8,310 nucleotides of DNA from Crocinitomicaceae bacterium (GTDB taxonomy: Bacteria > Bacteroidota > Bacteroidia > Flavobacteriales_D > Crocinitomicaceae): assembly GCA_023264075.1 (NCBI GenBank), contig JALQTG010000169.1, positions 1 to 8,310 on the forward strand, written 5' to 3'. Each line of letters starts with the position of its first letter. Position 1 is the first letter of the stretch. The translations under genes and the position numbers were made by a program. The notes below the pieces were generated by a model. It was given only the letters and a program-made list of their open reading frames with translations, was not told the DNA's origin and searched no databases. Of this stretch, positions 1 through 5,516 are shown piece by piece.

Positions 1-131
1 GAGATGATAATTATTTCAACGGTCGTAGCATGGATGTTTATATTGCTAAACTGCGAAAAATGTTGAAAGACGATGAAGCCATAGAAATAATGAATATTCA
101 TGGAAAGGGATTTAAACTCATAGATTCTTGA
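1..131 (+). CDS. OmpR/PhoB-type response regulator, C-terminal fragment
   Basis: Only the last 42 codons are present; the gene runs off the left edge. The reading frame starts at base 3 and stops with TGA at 129-131. The translated tail contains FNGRSMDVYIAKLRK followed by NIHGKGFKL. This matches the recognition helix and the C-terminal beta hairpin of the winged-helix DNA-binding domain (Trans_reg_C), where the family usually reads R-x-V/M-D-x-x-I-x-x-L-R-K and then G-x-G-F/Y-x-L. The full protein would be expected to carry an N-terminal phospho-acceptor receiver domain and to act as the transcriptional half of a two-component system; neither that domain nor a kinase is visible here. It is upstream of, and on the same strand as, a TonB gene 130 nt away, so co-transcription is possible but not shown. 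Confidence 0.88.
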   Translation, partial: DDNYFNGRSMDVYIAKLRKMLKDDEAIEIMNIHGKGFKLIDS

Positions 132-220
132 TGATACTCAATTTCTGTCCACGCCATTAACAAAAAAATAACACACTCTACCTTCTAGGTCAATACCCAT
201 AAAGGATTCCGCTAATGGCA

Positions 221-237
221 CAAAACTTGGAGTTTTG
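221..237. repeat. 17-bp palindrome upstream of tonB-like gene
   Basis: CAAAACT-TGG-AGTTTTG is a perfect inverted repeat with 7-bp arms and a 3-nt centre, ending 24 nt before the ATG of the TonB gene at 262. Its size, symmetry and position suit an operator bound by a dimeric repressor or activator. It is too AT-rich and lacks a good U tract for a convincing terminator of the upstream response regulator. Function is inferred from position only. Confidence 0.4.
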
Positions 238-261
238 ACATCATAATTTAAACTTATAATT

Positions 262-951
262 ATGATCGCGAAAAAAAACCCTAAAGTAAATCCTGAAAAG
301 GATAGAGTTGTGTATTTTCAACTCGGCTTATTTGTAACAGGAGCAAGTCTCCTGATGGCCTTCTCGTGGAGGCACCCTATTTACGATGCTCAAACAGAAC
401 GTATTGAAAGAAAAGGGGAAGTCGTTGAAATCAAAATGGTCAAAGAAGAACTTCCAACGCCCATTGAGATTCCAAAAATCGTCAAAGTGACTAACGACAA
501 ACCTGTAACGCCAGATCTAAAGGTGTTGACTCCAGACATAAAAGAAGTAGGGAACGTCAACAAAGATGAAAAAAATGTGGTAACTGCAGGCTTGCCGAAA
601 GTGGGAGACATCATCATCAATGTTGGCGACGAAAAAGCACCTGATTTAGAGGTCTATGAGTGGATTGACAACGAGGCTTCTTTCGAGAATTGGATTCCTT
701 TTCTCAAGACAGAATTAAAATATCCTGAAATACCTCAAGAAATGGGAATTCAAGGTAAAGTTTATGTAAAATTTATCGTTGAAAAAGATGGCTCGATTAC
801 CGATGCTAAAGTAGCCAACAAAGTAGACCGATATTTAGCGAAAGAGGCACTTCGCGTAGTAAATAAATCACCTAAATGGAAGCCTGGAACCCTAAAAGGT
901 GAGTATGTCCGTTCATACAAAACAGTAGTGATTAACTTTACATTAGAATAA
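262..951 (+). CDS. TonB-family energy transducer (orphan)
   Basis: A 229-residue TonB-like protein expected to span the periplasm and pass inner-membrane ion-gradient energy, via an ExbB/ExbD complex, to outer-membrane receptors. Residues 1-16 are charged and cytoplasmic. A single membrane anchor lies at about 17-35 (VVYFQLGLFVTGASLLMAF). A Pro/Lys/Glu/Val-rich spacer covers about 50-130, with PTP, IPK, VTPD and LTPD segments. A C-terminal TonB domain covers about 139-229, starting near the YPEIP motif (154-158), with GIQGKVYVKF, EKDGSI and the closing WKPG and VVINFTL strands. Length and layout are normal for Bacteroidota TonB proteins. No exbB or exbD lies beside it; the exbBD pair in this window is about 4 kb away, on the other strand, with its own TonB-like gene. 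The ATG at 262 is chosen because the basic N-terminus followed directly by the anchor is typical. Which receptor it serves cannot be told. Confidence 0.9.
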   Translation: MIAKKNPKVNPEKDRVVYFQLGLFVTGASLLMAFSWRHPIYDAQTERIERKGEVVEIKMVKEELPTPIEIPKIVKVTNDKPVTPDLKVLTPDIKEVGNVNKDEKNVVTAGLPKVGDIIINVGDEKAPDLEVYEWIDNEASFENWIPFLKTELKYPEIPQEMGIQGKVYVKFIVEKDGSITDAKVANKVDRYLAKEALRVVNKSPKWKPGTLKGEYVRSYKTVVINFTLE

Positions 952-975
952 TCCTCATCAAAGCGTTAGAAAATG

Positions 976-1002
976 GAGCCAGTAAATTACTGGCTCTTTT
1001 TT
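976..1002 (+). terminator. Rho-independent terminator of the TonB gene
   Basis: GAGCCAGTAA and TTACTGGCTC form a perfect 10-bp stem around a single central A (the real loop would open a few A-T pairs), followed by six T at 997-1002. It begins 25 nt after the TonB stop codon. The convergent sirtuin gene ends at 1004, so the same stem may also stop leftward transcription, although the T-run on that side (complement of AAAA at 970-973) is shorter. Confidence 0.9.
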
Positions 1003-1003
1003 G

Positions 1004-1702
1004 TTAGCGCAAGAGTACATCTCTTACATGCCTCATTCCCTCTGAGGCTAGAGTATCTAACGCAATAATATTCGAACGGTTCCTTATGCTTAATAAGCTG
1101 CTCGCGTTCGGGTCTACCAAAAAAATTGGACAATTTTGTTTTGTATAATGAGGTATTTCATTTGCCGGATAAACTTGTAAAGAAGTACCTATGACAATAC
1201 AGACATCAGCCTGTTCTGCAGCCTGTCTTGCCTCAAACATATCACCCTCATTCAGCAGCTCTCCAAACCAGACGATATGCGGACGTAATTGAATTCCGGT
1301 TGCAGAAACATCACCTAATACTAAATCATCCGTCCAACTAATTTCTCCTCCCATAGAATTTTCCGGTCGCACCTTAGTCAGCTCTCCATGTAAATGGATG
1401 ACACGACTTGATCCAGCGCGTTCATGCAAATTATCGACATTTTGAGTCACCACAGTTACCTCAAATTGATCTTCAAGACTAGCAATAATAAGATGAGCTT
1501 CATTCGGTTGTACCTCTTTCAATTGGGCTCTTCTTTTGTTGTAAAACTCAAGTACCAATGCAGGATTTTTTCGCCAACCTTCAGGGCTAGCAACATCTTC
1601 AATAGCGTGATTCTCCCATAAACCGTTACTATCTCTAAATGTATTTATACCACTTTCTGCGGAAACTCCCGCTCCAGAAAATACAAACAGCTTCTTTTTC
1701 AT
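1004..1702 (-). CDS. NAD-dependent protein deacylase, sirtuin (Sir2/CobB, SIRT5-like, zinc-less)
   Basis: A 232-residue sirtuin, which removes acyl groups from lysines using NAD+, giving nicotinamide and O-acyl-ADP-ribose. Visible NAD-binding motifs are GAGVSAESGI (10-19), F22-R23-D24, T86-Q-N-V-D90 and I171-G-T-S174. The catalytic histidine is probably H105 in HLHG. Y54 and R57 in FYNKR match the Y-x-x-R pair that binds succinyl or malonyl lysine in SIRT5 and E. coli CobB, so a desuccinylase/demalonylase role is likely. The four zinc cysteines of classic sirtuins are absent: the only cysteines are C168 and C191, neither in the region between H105 and V144-W-F-G-E148 where the zinc module sits. 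The loss looks natural rather than a defect, because all catalytic motifs are intact. The ATG lies 7 nt after the stop of the NTF2-like gene, so the two are probably co-transcribed. The protein is cytosolic (no signal peptide). Confidence 0.93.
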   Translation of the reverse strand: MKKKLFVFSGAGVSAESGINTFRDSNGLWENHAIEDVASPEGWRKNPALVLEFYNKRRAQLKEVQPNEAHLIIASLEDQFEVTVVTQNVDNLHERAGSSRVIHLHGELTKVRPENSMGGEISWTDDLVLGDVSATGIQLRPHIVWFGELLNEGDMFEARQAAEQADVCIVIGTSLQVYPANEIPHYTKQNCPIFLVDPNASSLLSIRNRSNIIALDTLASEGMRHVRDVLLR

Positions 1703-1709
1703 CTATAAT

Positions 1710-2141
1710 TTACTTTTTGCGAGTATCAATTAGGTGAATAATTTTCCAATCATCACTTAACTTTACTAAAACAAATGAGTTCACGCCTGAATGTGATTTC
1801 TTCCCATTGATCCAAAACTCATAAGGTGTCCACACTTGAGCTATTTTTCCATCCGATCGCACTTTAAAACGCTTAATCCGCTCTTCAAAACTTATTTCAT
1901 TTGGAATACCACCTATTCCTCTGATTAACTCATTTACGGATTCTTCGCGAACAACTGGCCCATCTACATTTGAAGTAACTGTTTGAATTGATGCCGAAAC
2001 ATGAAAAAAGCTCCGCATTGCGCTCGTATCTTGTTTGTGAAATGCTTTAAAAAAATCCTGAACGGCAGTTTTAGGAAGTCCATTTTGAGCATAACCAATA
2101 CTCCAAAAGAAGAGTATACAGAAGAAAATAAAATGTTTCAT
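1710..2141 (-). CDS. Exported NTF2-like (SnoaL/DUF4440-type) protein
   Basis: A 143-residue protein with a clear signal peptide: a short basic start (MKH), a very hydrophobic core (FIFFCILFFWSI) and a probable cleavage site after G-Y-A18 before Q19. The cysteine at position 8 lies inside the core and is not a lipobox, so the product should be soluble in the periplasm or secreted. The mature part (about 125 residues) fits the NTF2-like cone fold: an N-terminal helix pair (AVQDFFKAFHKQDTSAMRSFF), then beta strands with AQVWTPYEFWINGK, HSGVNSFVLVK and a final DWKIIHLIDTR. The W-x-x-x-x-L-x-D close of the last strand is typical of this fold. Such domains can be enzymes or ligand binders; no catalytic set is recognisable, so no reaction is assigned. 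The gene lies between the tRNA-Val terminator and the sirtuin, and no good promoter match is visible in the 38 nt upstream. Confidence 0.75.
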   Translation of the reverse strand: MKHFIFFCILFFWSIGYAQNGLPKTAVQDFFKAFHKQDTSAMRSFFHVSASIQTVTSNVDGPVVREESVNELIRGIGGIPNEISFEERIKRFKVRSDGKIAQVWTPYEFWINGKKSHSGVNSFVLVKLSDDWKIIHLIDTRKK

Positions 2142-2179
2142 AACCCTAAGATAGAAGAAAAAGTTATTTTTTTAGAAAC

Positions 2180-2207
2180 AAAAAAAGCCTCGCATTTCTG
2201 CGAGGCT
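2180..2207 (-). terminator. Rho-independent terminator of tRNA-Val
   Basis: Read on the minus strand, AGCCTCGCA-GAAA-TGCGAGGCT is a perfect 9-bp GC-rich stem closed by a GAAA tetraloop and followed by a run of T (plus-strand A run from 2180). It begins 3 nt after the mature 3' end of the tRNA, so it should end the tRNA transcript and separate it from the NTF2-like gene. Confidence 0.92.
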
Positions 2208-2210
2208 TCG

Positions 2211-2285
2211 TGGGCCCTACTGGATTCGAACCAGTGACCCCCTGCTTGTAAGGCAGGTGCTCTGAACCAGCTGAGCTAAGAGCCC
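2211..2285 (-). tRNA. tRNA-Val (anticodon UAC)
   Basis: The minus strand folds into a standard 75-nt tRNA. The acceptor stem GGGCTCT pairs with AGGGCCC (one G-U pair), with discriminator base A. The D arm GCTC/GAGC carries an AGCTGGTTCA loop, the anticodon stem CCTGC/GCAGG holds loop CTTACAA, and the T arm ACTGG/CCAGT holds TTCGAAT. The anticodon TAC reads valine GUA codons and, by wobble, other GUN codons. The 3' CCA is not encoded (the genome reads CG after the discriminator), so it must be added after transcription. It is a single gene with its own promoter and terminator. Confidence 0.97.
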
Positions 2286-2290
2286 GATTT

Positions 2291-2325
2291 GCTATTAAAA
2301 TTTGCAGTGCGTTCACTGCAATAGC
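2291..2325 (-). other. Hairpin in the 5' leader of pre-tRNA-Val
   Basis: On the minus strand TTGCAGTG-AACG-CACTGCAA is a perfect 8-bp stem with a 4-nt loop (2302-2321). A second pairing, GCTAT with ATAGC (2325-2321 with 2295-2291), can extend it across an AT-rich internal bulge. The structure lies between the predicted transcription start and the mature tRNA 5' end at 2285, so it should be part of the precursor trimmed by RNase P. It could alternatively stop read-through from folC, but the following T run is poor. Confidence 0.5.
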
Positions 2326-2330
2326 GGGTG

Positions 2331-2360
2331 CAAATATAGAGTAGAAATTTAAACTAGCAA
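2331..2360 (-). promoter_or_regulatory. Bacteroidota-type promoter of tRNA-Val
   Basis: The minus strand carries TATATTTG (plus 2331-2338), a perfect match to the Bacteroidota -7 consensus TAnnTTTG. A TTG (plus 2358-2360) lies 19 nt upstream in the -33 position. Transcription would start near 2325, about 40 nt before the mature tRNA. Confidence 0.75.
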
Positions 2361-2379
2361 GAAATTTTGAAAGAAAAAA

Positions 2380-3582
2380 TCAAAAAATTTCTTCTAGAAG
2401 AAAGAAGCTACCAAAAACTATTATCACAGTGCTTTCATTTGCAGAATCTTGCGCAGCTTGCAATGCTAATTTAGGAGAAGAATAAAATCGAGCATTTAAA
2501 CCGAAATTAGACGAGAATTCATATAACTGCTTTTCACTTAAGGAGCGAGGATTTTTAAATTGTGTCAAATAATAGTCCGCTTTCGACGGAAAAAGTTTTC
2601 CTATTTGATCCAAATCTTTATCAGCGCTTGACCCATAAACAATACGCAAATCAGATTTGGGATACATTGTTCCAATGGCACGAAACATCGAACGAATACC
2701 ATCCTCATTATGTGCAGCATCTGCAATAACCAAAGGTTGATGATTGATTACTTGTAAACGTCCCCTTAGACCTGCATTCGACTTAACATGTTGAATGCCT
2801 AAATCAAAATGTTCCTCTTTTGTTGGGAAACCAATATTCTTGAGCACTTCAAGACATTTCTGAACAATTACCTTATTACGTTCTAAATAATTCGGATGGT
2901 TTGAAGTCGCCGAATACAGTGTTGATCGAAGATTTTCACAGACTTGAGAAAAAACAGGGCCTATTTCTTCGTCCATTTGACCAATAACTACGGGAATAGT
3001 TGTTTTAATGATTCCTGCTTTTTCAGCCGCTATCTGAGCACGCGTATCTCCTAAAAAAATCTGATGTTCCAACGAAATATTCGTAATTACCGATAATATA
3101 GGAATTATAATATTGGTCGCATCTAGCCTCCCCCCTAATCCCGTTTCAATAATTGCAATATCACACCGTTCTCGATTGAAATGATCCAAGGCCATCGCTA
3201 AAGAAATTTCAAAGAATGAGGGTGTAACAGTGCTTGAGGCGTCTTGTATATGAGTTACAAAATCAATAACTGCTTCTTCCTGAATCAATACACCATTTAT
3301 ACGTATTCGCTCCCTAAAATCATTTATATGTGGTGATGTAAACAACCCTACCTTGTAACCAGCCTCAGTTAAAGTACTCGCTAATATGGAACACGTACTC
3401 CCTTTTCCATTTGTACCGGCCACGTGCACGTATGGCACCTTTGTAAGAGGAATAGACAATTCACTAATCAAGGCGTGAATATTATCCAAATTAGGTTTAT
3501 AGGCACCTGCACCTATATTTTGGTAAGAGGGAAATTGCTGAAAAAGCCAATCGATTGCCGACTGATAACTTTGTCGCTGCAT
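2380..3582 (-). CDS. folC: Bifunctional folylpolyglutamate synthase / dihydrofolate synthase
   Basis: A 400-residue cytosolic Mur-ligase-family enzyme that adds glutamate to dihydropteroate (making dihydrofolate) and then further glutamates to reduced folates, using ATP. The ATP-binding P-loop is GTNGKGS at 56-62. TSPHINDFRERI at about 82-93 is the conserved folate-binding segment. ETGLGGRLDATN at about 146-157 is the FPGS signature, followed by the SVITNISLEHQ metal-binding region and AEKAGIIK. The C-terminal domain has the expected D-A-A-H-N motif (ADAAHNEDGIRSM) and ends with a hydrophobic strand (VIIVFGSFFLLEEIF). Length is close to the family norm (about 400-430). It is the last gene of the six-gene operon, and its ATG is 4 nt after the stop of the TonB-like gene, implying translational coupling. 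Whether it does one or both reactions cannot be decided by eye. Confidence 0.96.
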   Translation of the reverse strand: MQRQSYQSAIDWLFQQFPSYQNIGAGAYKPNLDNIHALISELSIPLTKVPYVHVAGTNGKGSTCSILASTLTEAGYKVGLFTSPHINDFRERIRINGVLIQEEAVIDFVTHIQDASSTVTPSFFEISLAMALDHFNRERCDIAIIETGLGGRLDATNIIIPILSVITNISLEHQIFLGDTRAQIAAEKAGIIKTTIPVVIGQMDEEIGPVFSQVCENLRSTLYSATSNHPNYLERNKVIVQKCLEVLKNIGFPTKEEHFDLGIQHVKSNAGLRGRLQVINHQPLVIADAAHNEDGIRSMFRAIGTMYPKSDLRIVYGSSADKDLDQIGKLFPSKADYYLTQFKNPRSLSEKQLYEFSSNFGLNARFYSSPKLALQAAQDSANESTVIIVFGSFFLLEEIF

Positions 3583-3586
3583 GTCG

Positions 3587-4306
3587 TTAACCAGGTTGGA
3601 CAGTTACCGTGTAGAAAACTGTTGCATTGGGAGCGCCAGGACGAGCGTCATATTTTACCTCTTTTTTAACCAGCGACTTTACTTCATCAATAAGAACTTG
3701 ATTCGTAGTTGTAGTATTTTCTCTTATTTCTAACACAGAAACTACATTTCCATTGGCATCGATAATCAACTTTAAAGCAATCTGGCAAAGCGCAGTATTA
3801 GGTGTTTTTGGATTTGATTTCAAGTTATTCTTCCGAATCCGTTCCCCCGCAGAACCTGTTCCAGGGTCACCAGTGCCTGAACCCGGTCCGTTATCCGAGC
3901 CAAAACCACCACCTGAACCCCCAGTTCCAGAGCCTCCACTTCCCGTTCCAGAAAAAGGACTAGCTTGTTGTGAAGTTTCACTAGATGAATTATTCGTTGT
4001 TCCTTGACTCCCCGTTGGAACAGAAACAGCTGATTCCTCTTGAGTTGCTTGTTCTTGAGCTGCGGGTTGCGCAACAGCTTCAGTAACCGTCGTGGAACTT
4101 GGGGCTCCCCCTCCGGCATTAGAAATTTCAAATTCATCAATTCCCTCTTCAGACATGGTAATGGGAATAGGAATAGTTACTTTGGGTGGGTCGGGTTCGT
4201 GGTATTTTATAAAAAACAACAAAAAAAGCGTAATCATCAGAGCCAAGGCTGCTGCAATCATTCCCTTGATGTCATCCTCTTTGTGTACTACTGGAACATT
4301 TGCCAT
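3587..4306 (-). CDS. TonB-like energy transducer with Gly/Ser/Thr-rich linker
   Basis: A 239-residue single-pass membrane protein. Residues 1-14 are cytoplasmic and charged; an anchor lies at about 15-34 (GMIAAALALMITLFLLFFIK). A short Pro-rich piece (EPDPPKVTIPIPIT) follows. Next come a long, low-complexity Ala/Gln/Ser/Thr stretch (about 66-115) and a Gly/Ser run (about 118-152) of GSG and GTG units. Residues about 165-239 resemble a divergent TonB/TolA C-terminal fold (ALCQIALKLIIDANGNVV, then a helix, and the closing strand TVFYTVTVQPG). Typical TonB spacers are rich in Pro, Lys and Glu; this one is not. Position directly after exbB and exbD (11-nt gap) and before folC strongly suggests it is their periplasm-spanning partner, comparable to TonB or TolA. 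A purine-rich AAAGGA lies about 9-14 nt upstream of the ATG. The outer-membrane target is unknown. Confidence 0.78.
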   Translation of the reverse strand: MANVPVVHKEDDIKGMIAAALALMITLFLLFFIKYHEPDPPKVTIPIPITMSEEGIDEFEISNAGGGAPSSTTVTEAVAQPAAQEQATQEESAVSVPTGSQGTTNNSSSETSQQASPFSGTGSGGSGTGGSGGGFGSDNGPGSGTGDPGTGSAGERIRKNNLKSNPKTPNTALCQIALKLIIDANGNVVSVLEIRENTTTTNQVLIDEVKSLVKKEVKYDARPGAPNATVFYTVTVQPG

Positions 4307-4317
4307 AAGTTCATCCT

Positions 4318-4749
4318 TTAGTCATAGGCCAATACAGGCTTCCATCCTCTCGCTTTCGATAGGGCTAAAACTTGGAATACTGCTTCGTAACTCGCTTTGC
4401 GTGCTCCTGCGATTTTAACTTTCATTTCAGGCGTGTTTTCAACCTCAGTAATTAAGAAGTCTCTCACTTCTTCTAATGCAAAACCATCTGTTTTTGGACC
4501 GAAGGGGTTAGTAGCATCCGAATTACTCATCATCACCTTATACAAATCATCCTCAGTAATTATGACAGTGGTAGTAGTATTTTCTTTTGACGTTTCTAAT
4601 TTTTCCGTTGGCTTTGGAAGTTCCACAGGAGTATTCTTTTCCGCCATAGTACTCATAATAATAAAGAATACTAACAATAGAAAAACAAGGTCGGTCATGG
4701 AAGCCATCCCACCTTCTACCTTAATTTTATTTTGTGTACCAAATCCCAT
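4318..4749 (-). CDS. exbD: ExbD/TolR-family biopolymer transport protein
   Basis: A 143-residue inner-membrane protein of the ExbD/TolR family, which sits with ExbB and uses ion flow to drive a TonB-type partner. After a short cytoplasmic N-terminus comes the single membrane helix at about 16-35 (ASMTDLVFLLLVFFIIMSTM). D20 in M-T-D-L-V-F-L-L-L is at the place of the ion-carrying aspartate conserved in ExbD, TolR and MotB. The periplasmic part starts with VELPKP, a common ExbD strand, then a Thr-rich segment, TEDDLY and a helix-strand unit ending in MKVKIAGARKASYEAVFQVLALSKARGW, where the family has the dimerising beta-alpha fold. Length is normal. It lies 11 nt downstream of exbB and 11 nt upstream of the TonB-like gene. 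Only one exbD is present here. Confidence 0.94.
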   Translation of the reverse strand: MGFGTQNKIKVEGGMASMTDLVFLLLVFFIIMSTMAEKNTPVELPKPTEKLETSKENTTTTVIITEDDLYKVMMSNSDATNPFGPKTDGFALEEVRDFLITEVENTPEMKVKIAGARKASYEAVFQVLALSKARGWKPVLAYD

Positions 4750-4760
4750 ATTTCTTAACG

Positions 4761-5474
4761 TTATTTGGTTGGTTTATGCAATAAATCCATAAACTCCATG
4801 GCGTCATTCTCCATGCGATAAACTACTTTGGAAATTTTAGATACCAAATAATTGTAACCCATATATGCAATAATTCCGACAATCAAACCGGCTACCGTAG
4901 TTACCATTGCCGTCATGATTCCGGGAGCAATCGTTCCTAAATCTAGTGAGTCCAAATTTTTCATGGCATTGAAGGTCTTTACCATCCCTAATGTTGTTCC
5001 CAAGAAACCAATCATTGGGGCAGCACCTGCAGCAGTAGCAAGAAAACTTAAACGTTGTTCCAAACGAGAAATCTCCAATTTACCGGTATTATCGATTGTT
5101 GTAGCAACAATATCTACTGACTTACCTAATCGGCTAATTCCTTTTTCTAACATTCGTGCTGAAGGTGAATCTGTTCTTAAACAGAGATTCTTGGCATCAT
5201 CCACTTTCCCCTCGCTTAGCAAATCTTTAACTCGATTCAGAAACGTTGGATCATTCTCTGAGGCTCGACGCAAAGCCAAGAGTCGCTCCACGAAAACATA
5301 GACTGCATAGACCGACATCACGGCTAACACAATCATAATTACTAATCCCATAAAGTCACTCGTGGCATCCAGAACTGCTTGCCAAATTGCCACCTCTTTG
5401 AAGTTTTCTTCAGCGCCCGCTGTAGATGCAGTTGTTACTTCCTCTACTGCTTGTAGTAAAAACATTGTTTTCAT
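4761..5474 (-). CDS. exbB: ExbB (MotA/TolQ/ExbB proton channel family)
   Basis: A 237-residue inner-membrane protein of the MotA/TolQ/ExbB family that forms the multimeric channel around ExbD helices. Membrane helix 1 is at about 41-62 (FMGLVIMIVLAVMSVYAVYVF) after a 40-residue N-terminus. A cytoplasmic domain follows at about 65-140. Helix 2 is at about 144-166 with the family signature A-A-P-M-I-G-F-L-G-T-T-L-G-M (151-164), and helix 3 is at about 184-208 with P-G-I-M-T-A-M-V-T-T-V-A-G-L. The conserved Pro, Gly and Thr residues that line the channel are in place. The first 35 residues (LLQAVEEVTTAS and after) are not hydrophobic enough for an extra signal segment. M4 is an alternative start. 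The gene follows nhaD after 42 nt, the widest gap in the operon, AT-rich and without a consensus promoter. Confidence 0.95.
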   Translation of the reverse strand: MKTMFLLQAVEEVTTASTAGAEENFKEVAIWQAVLDATSDFMGLVIMIVLAVMSVYAVYVFVERLLALRRASENDPTFLNRVKDLLSEGKVDDAKNLCLRTDSPSARMLEKGISRLGKSVDIVATTIDNTGKLEISRLEQRLSFLATAAGAAPMIGFLGTTLGMVKTFNAMKNLDSLDLGTIAPGIMTAMVTTVAGLIVGIIAYMGYNYLVSKISKVVYRMENDAMEFMDLLHKPTK

Positions 5475-5516
5475 GATTAATCAAACGTTTAATAAATATA
5501 ATAGTTACACCTTAAA

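Noticed and set aside
235..260. TTGACA (235-240) and TATAAT (255-260), resembling a sigma-70 promoter before tonB
   Set aside because: The spacer is only 14 nt and the TATAAT touches the ATG at 262, so transcription would start inside the gene. Bacteroidota also do not use this consensus as their main promoter.
2001..2237. 78-codon plus-strand open frame running into the tRNA
   Set aside because: It overlaps the NTF2-like gene antisense, crosses the tRNA terminator and ends within the tRNA itself, so it is not a gene.
3753..4140. Proline-rich and other long open frames overlapping the TonB-like gene on both strands
   Set aside because: They are shadows of the Gly/Ser-rich coding repeat (GGN/TCN codons read as CCN on the other strand). 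The minus-strand TonB-like frame has a membrane anchor, a family-like C-terminus and operon spacing.
3711..4585. Shared 12-mer GTAGTATTTTCT at 3711-3722 and 4574-4585, encoding E-N-T-T-T in both the TonB-like protein and ExbD
   Set aside because: It is short, low-complexity and in unrelated structural parts of the two proteins; chance from Thr-rich coding is enough.
4397..4792. 131-codon plus-strand open frame opposite exbD
   Set aside because: It has no recognisable domain or promoter and lies entirely antisense to a well-supported exbD and its flanks.
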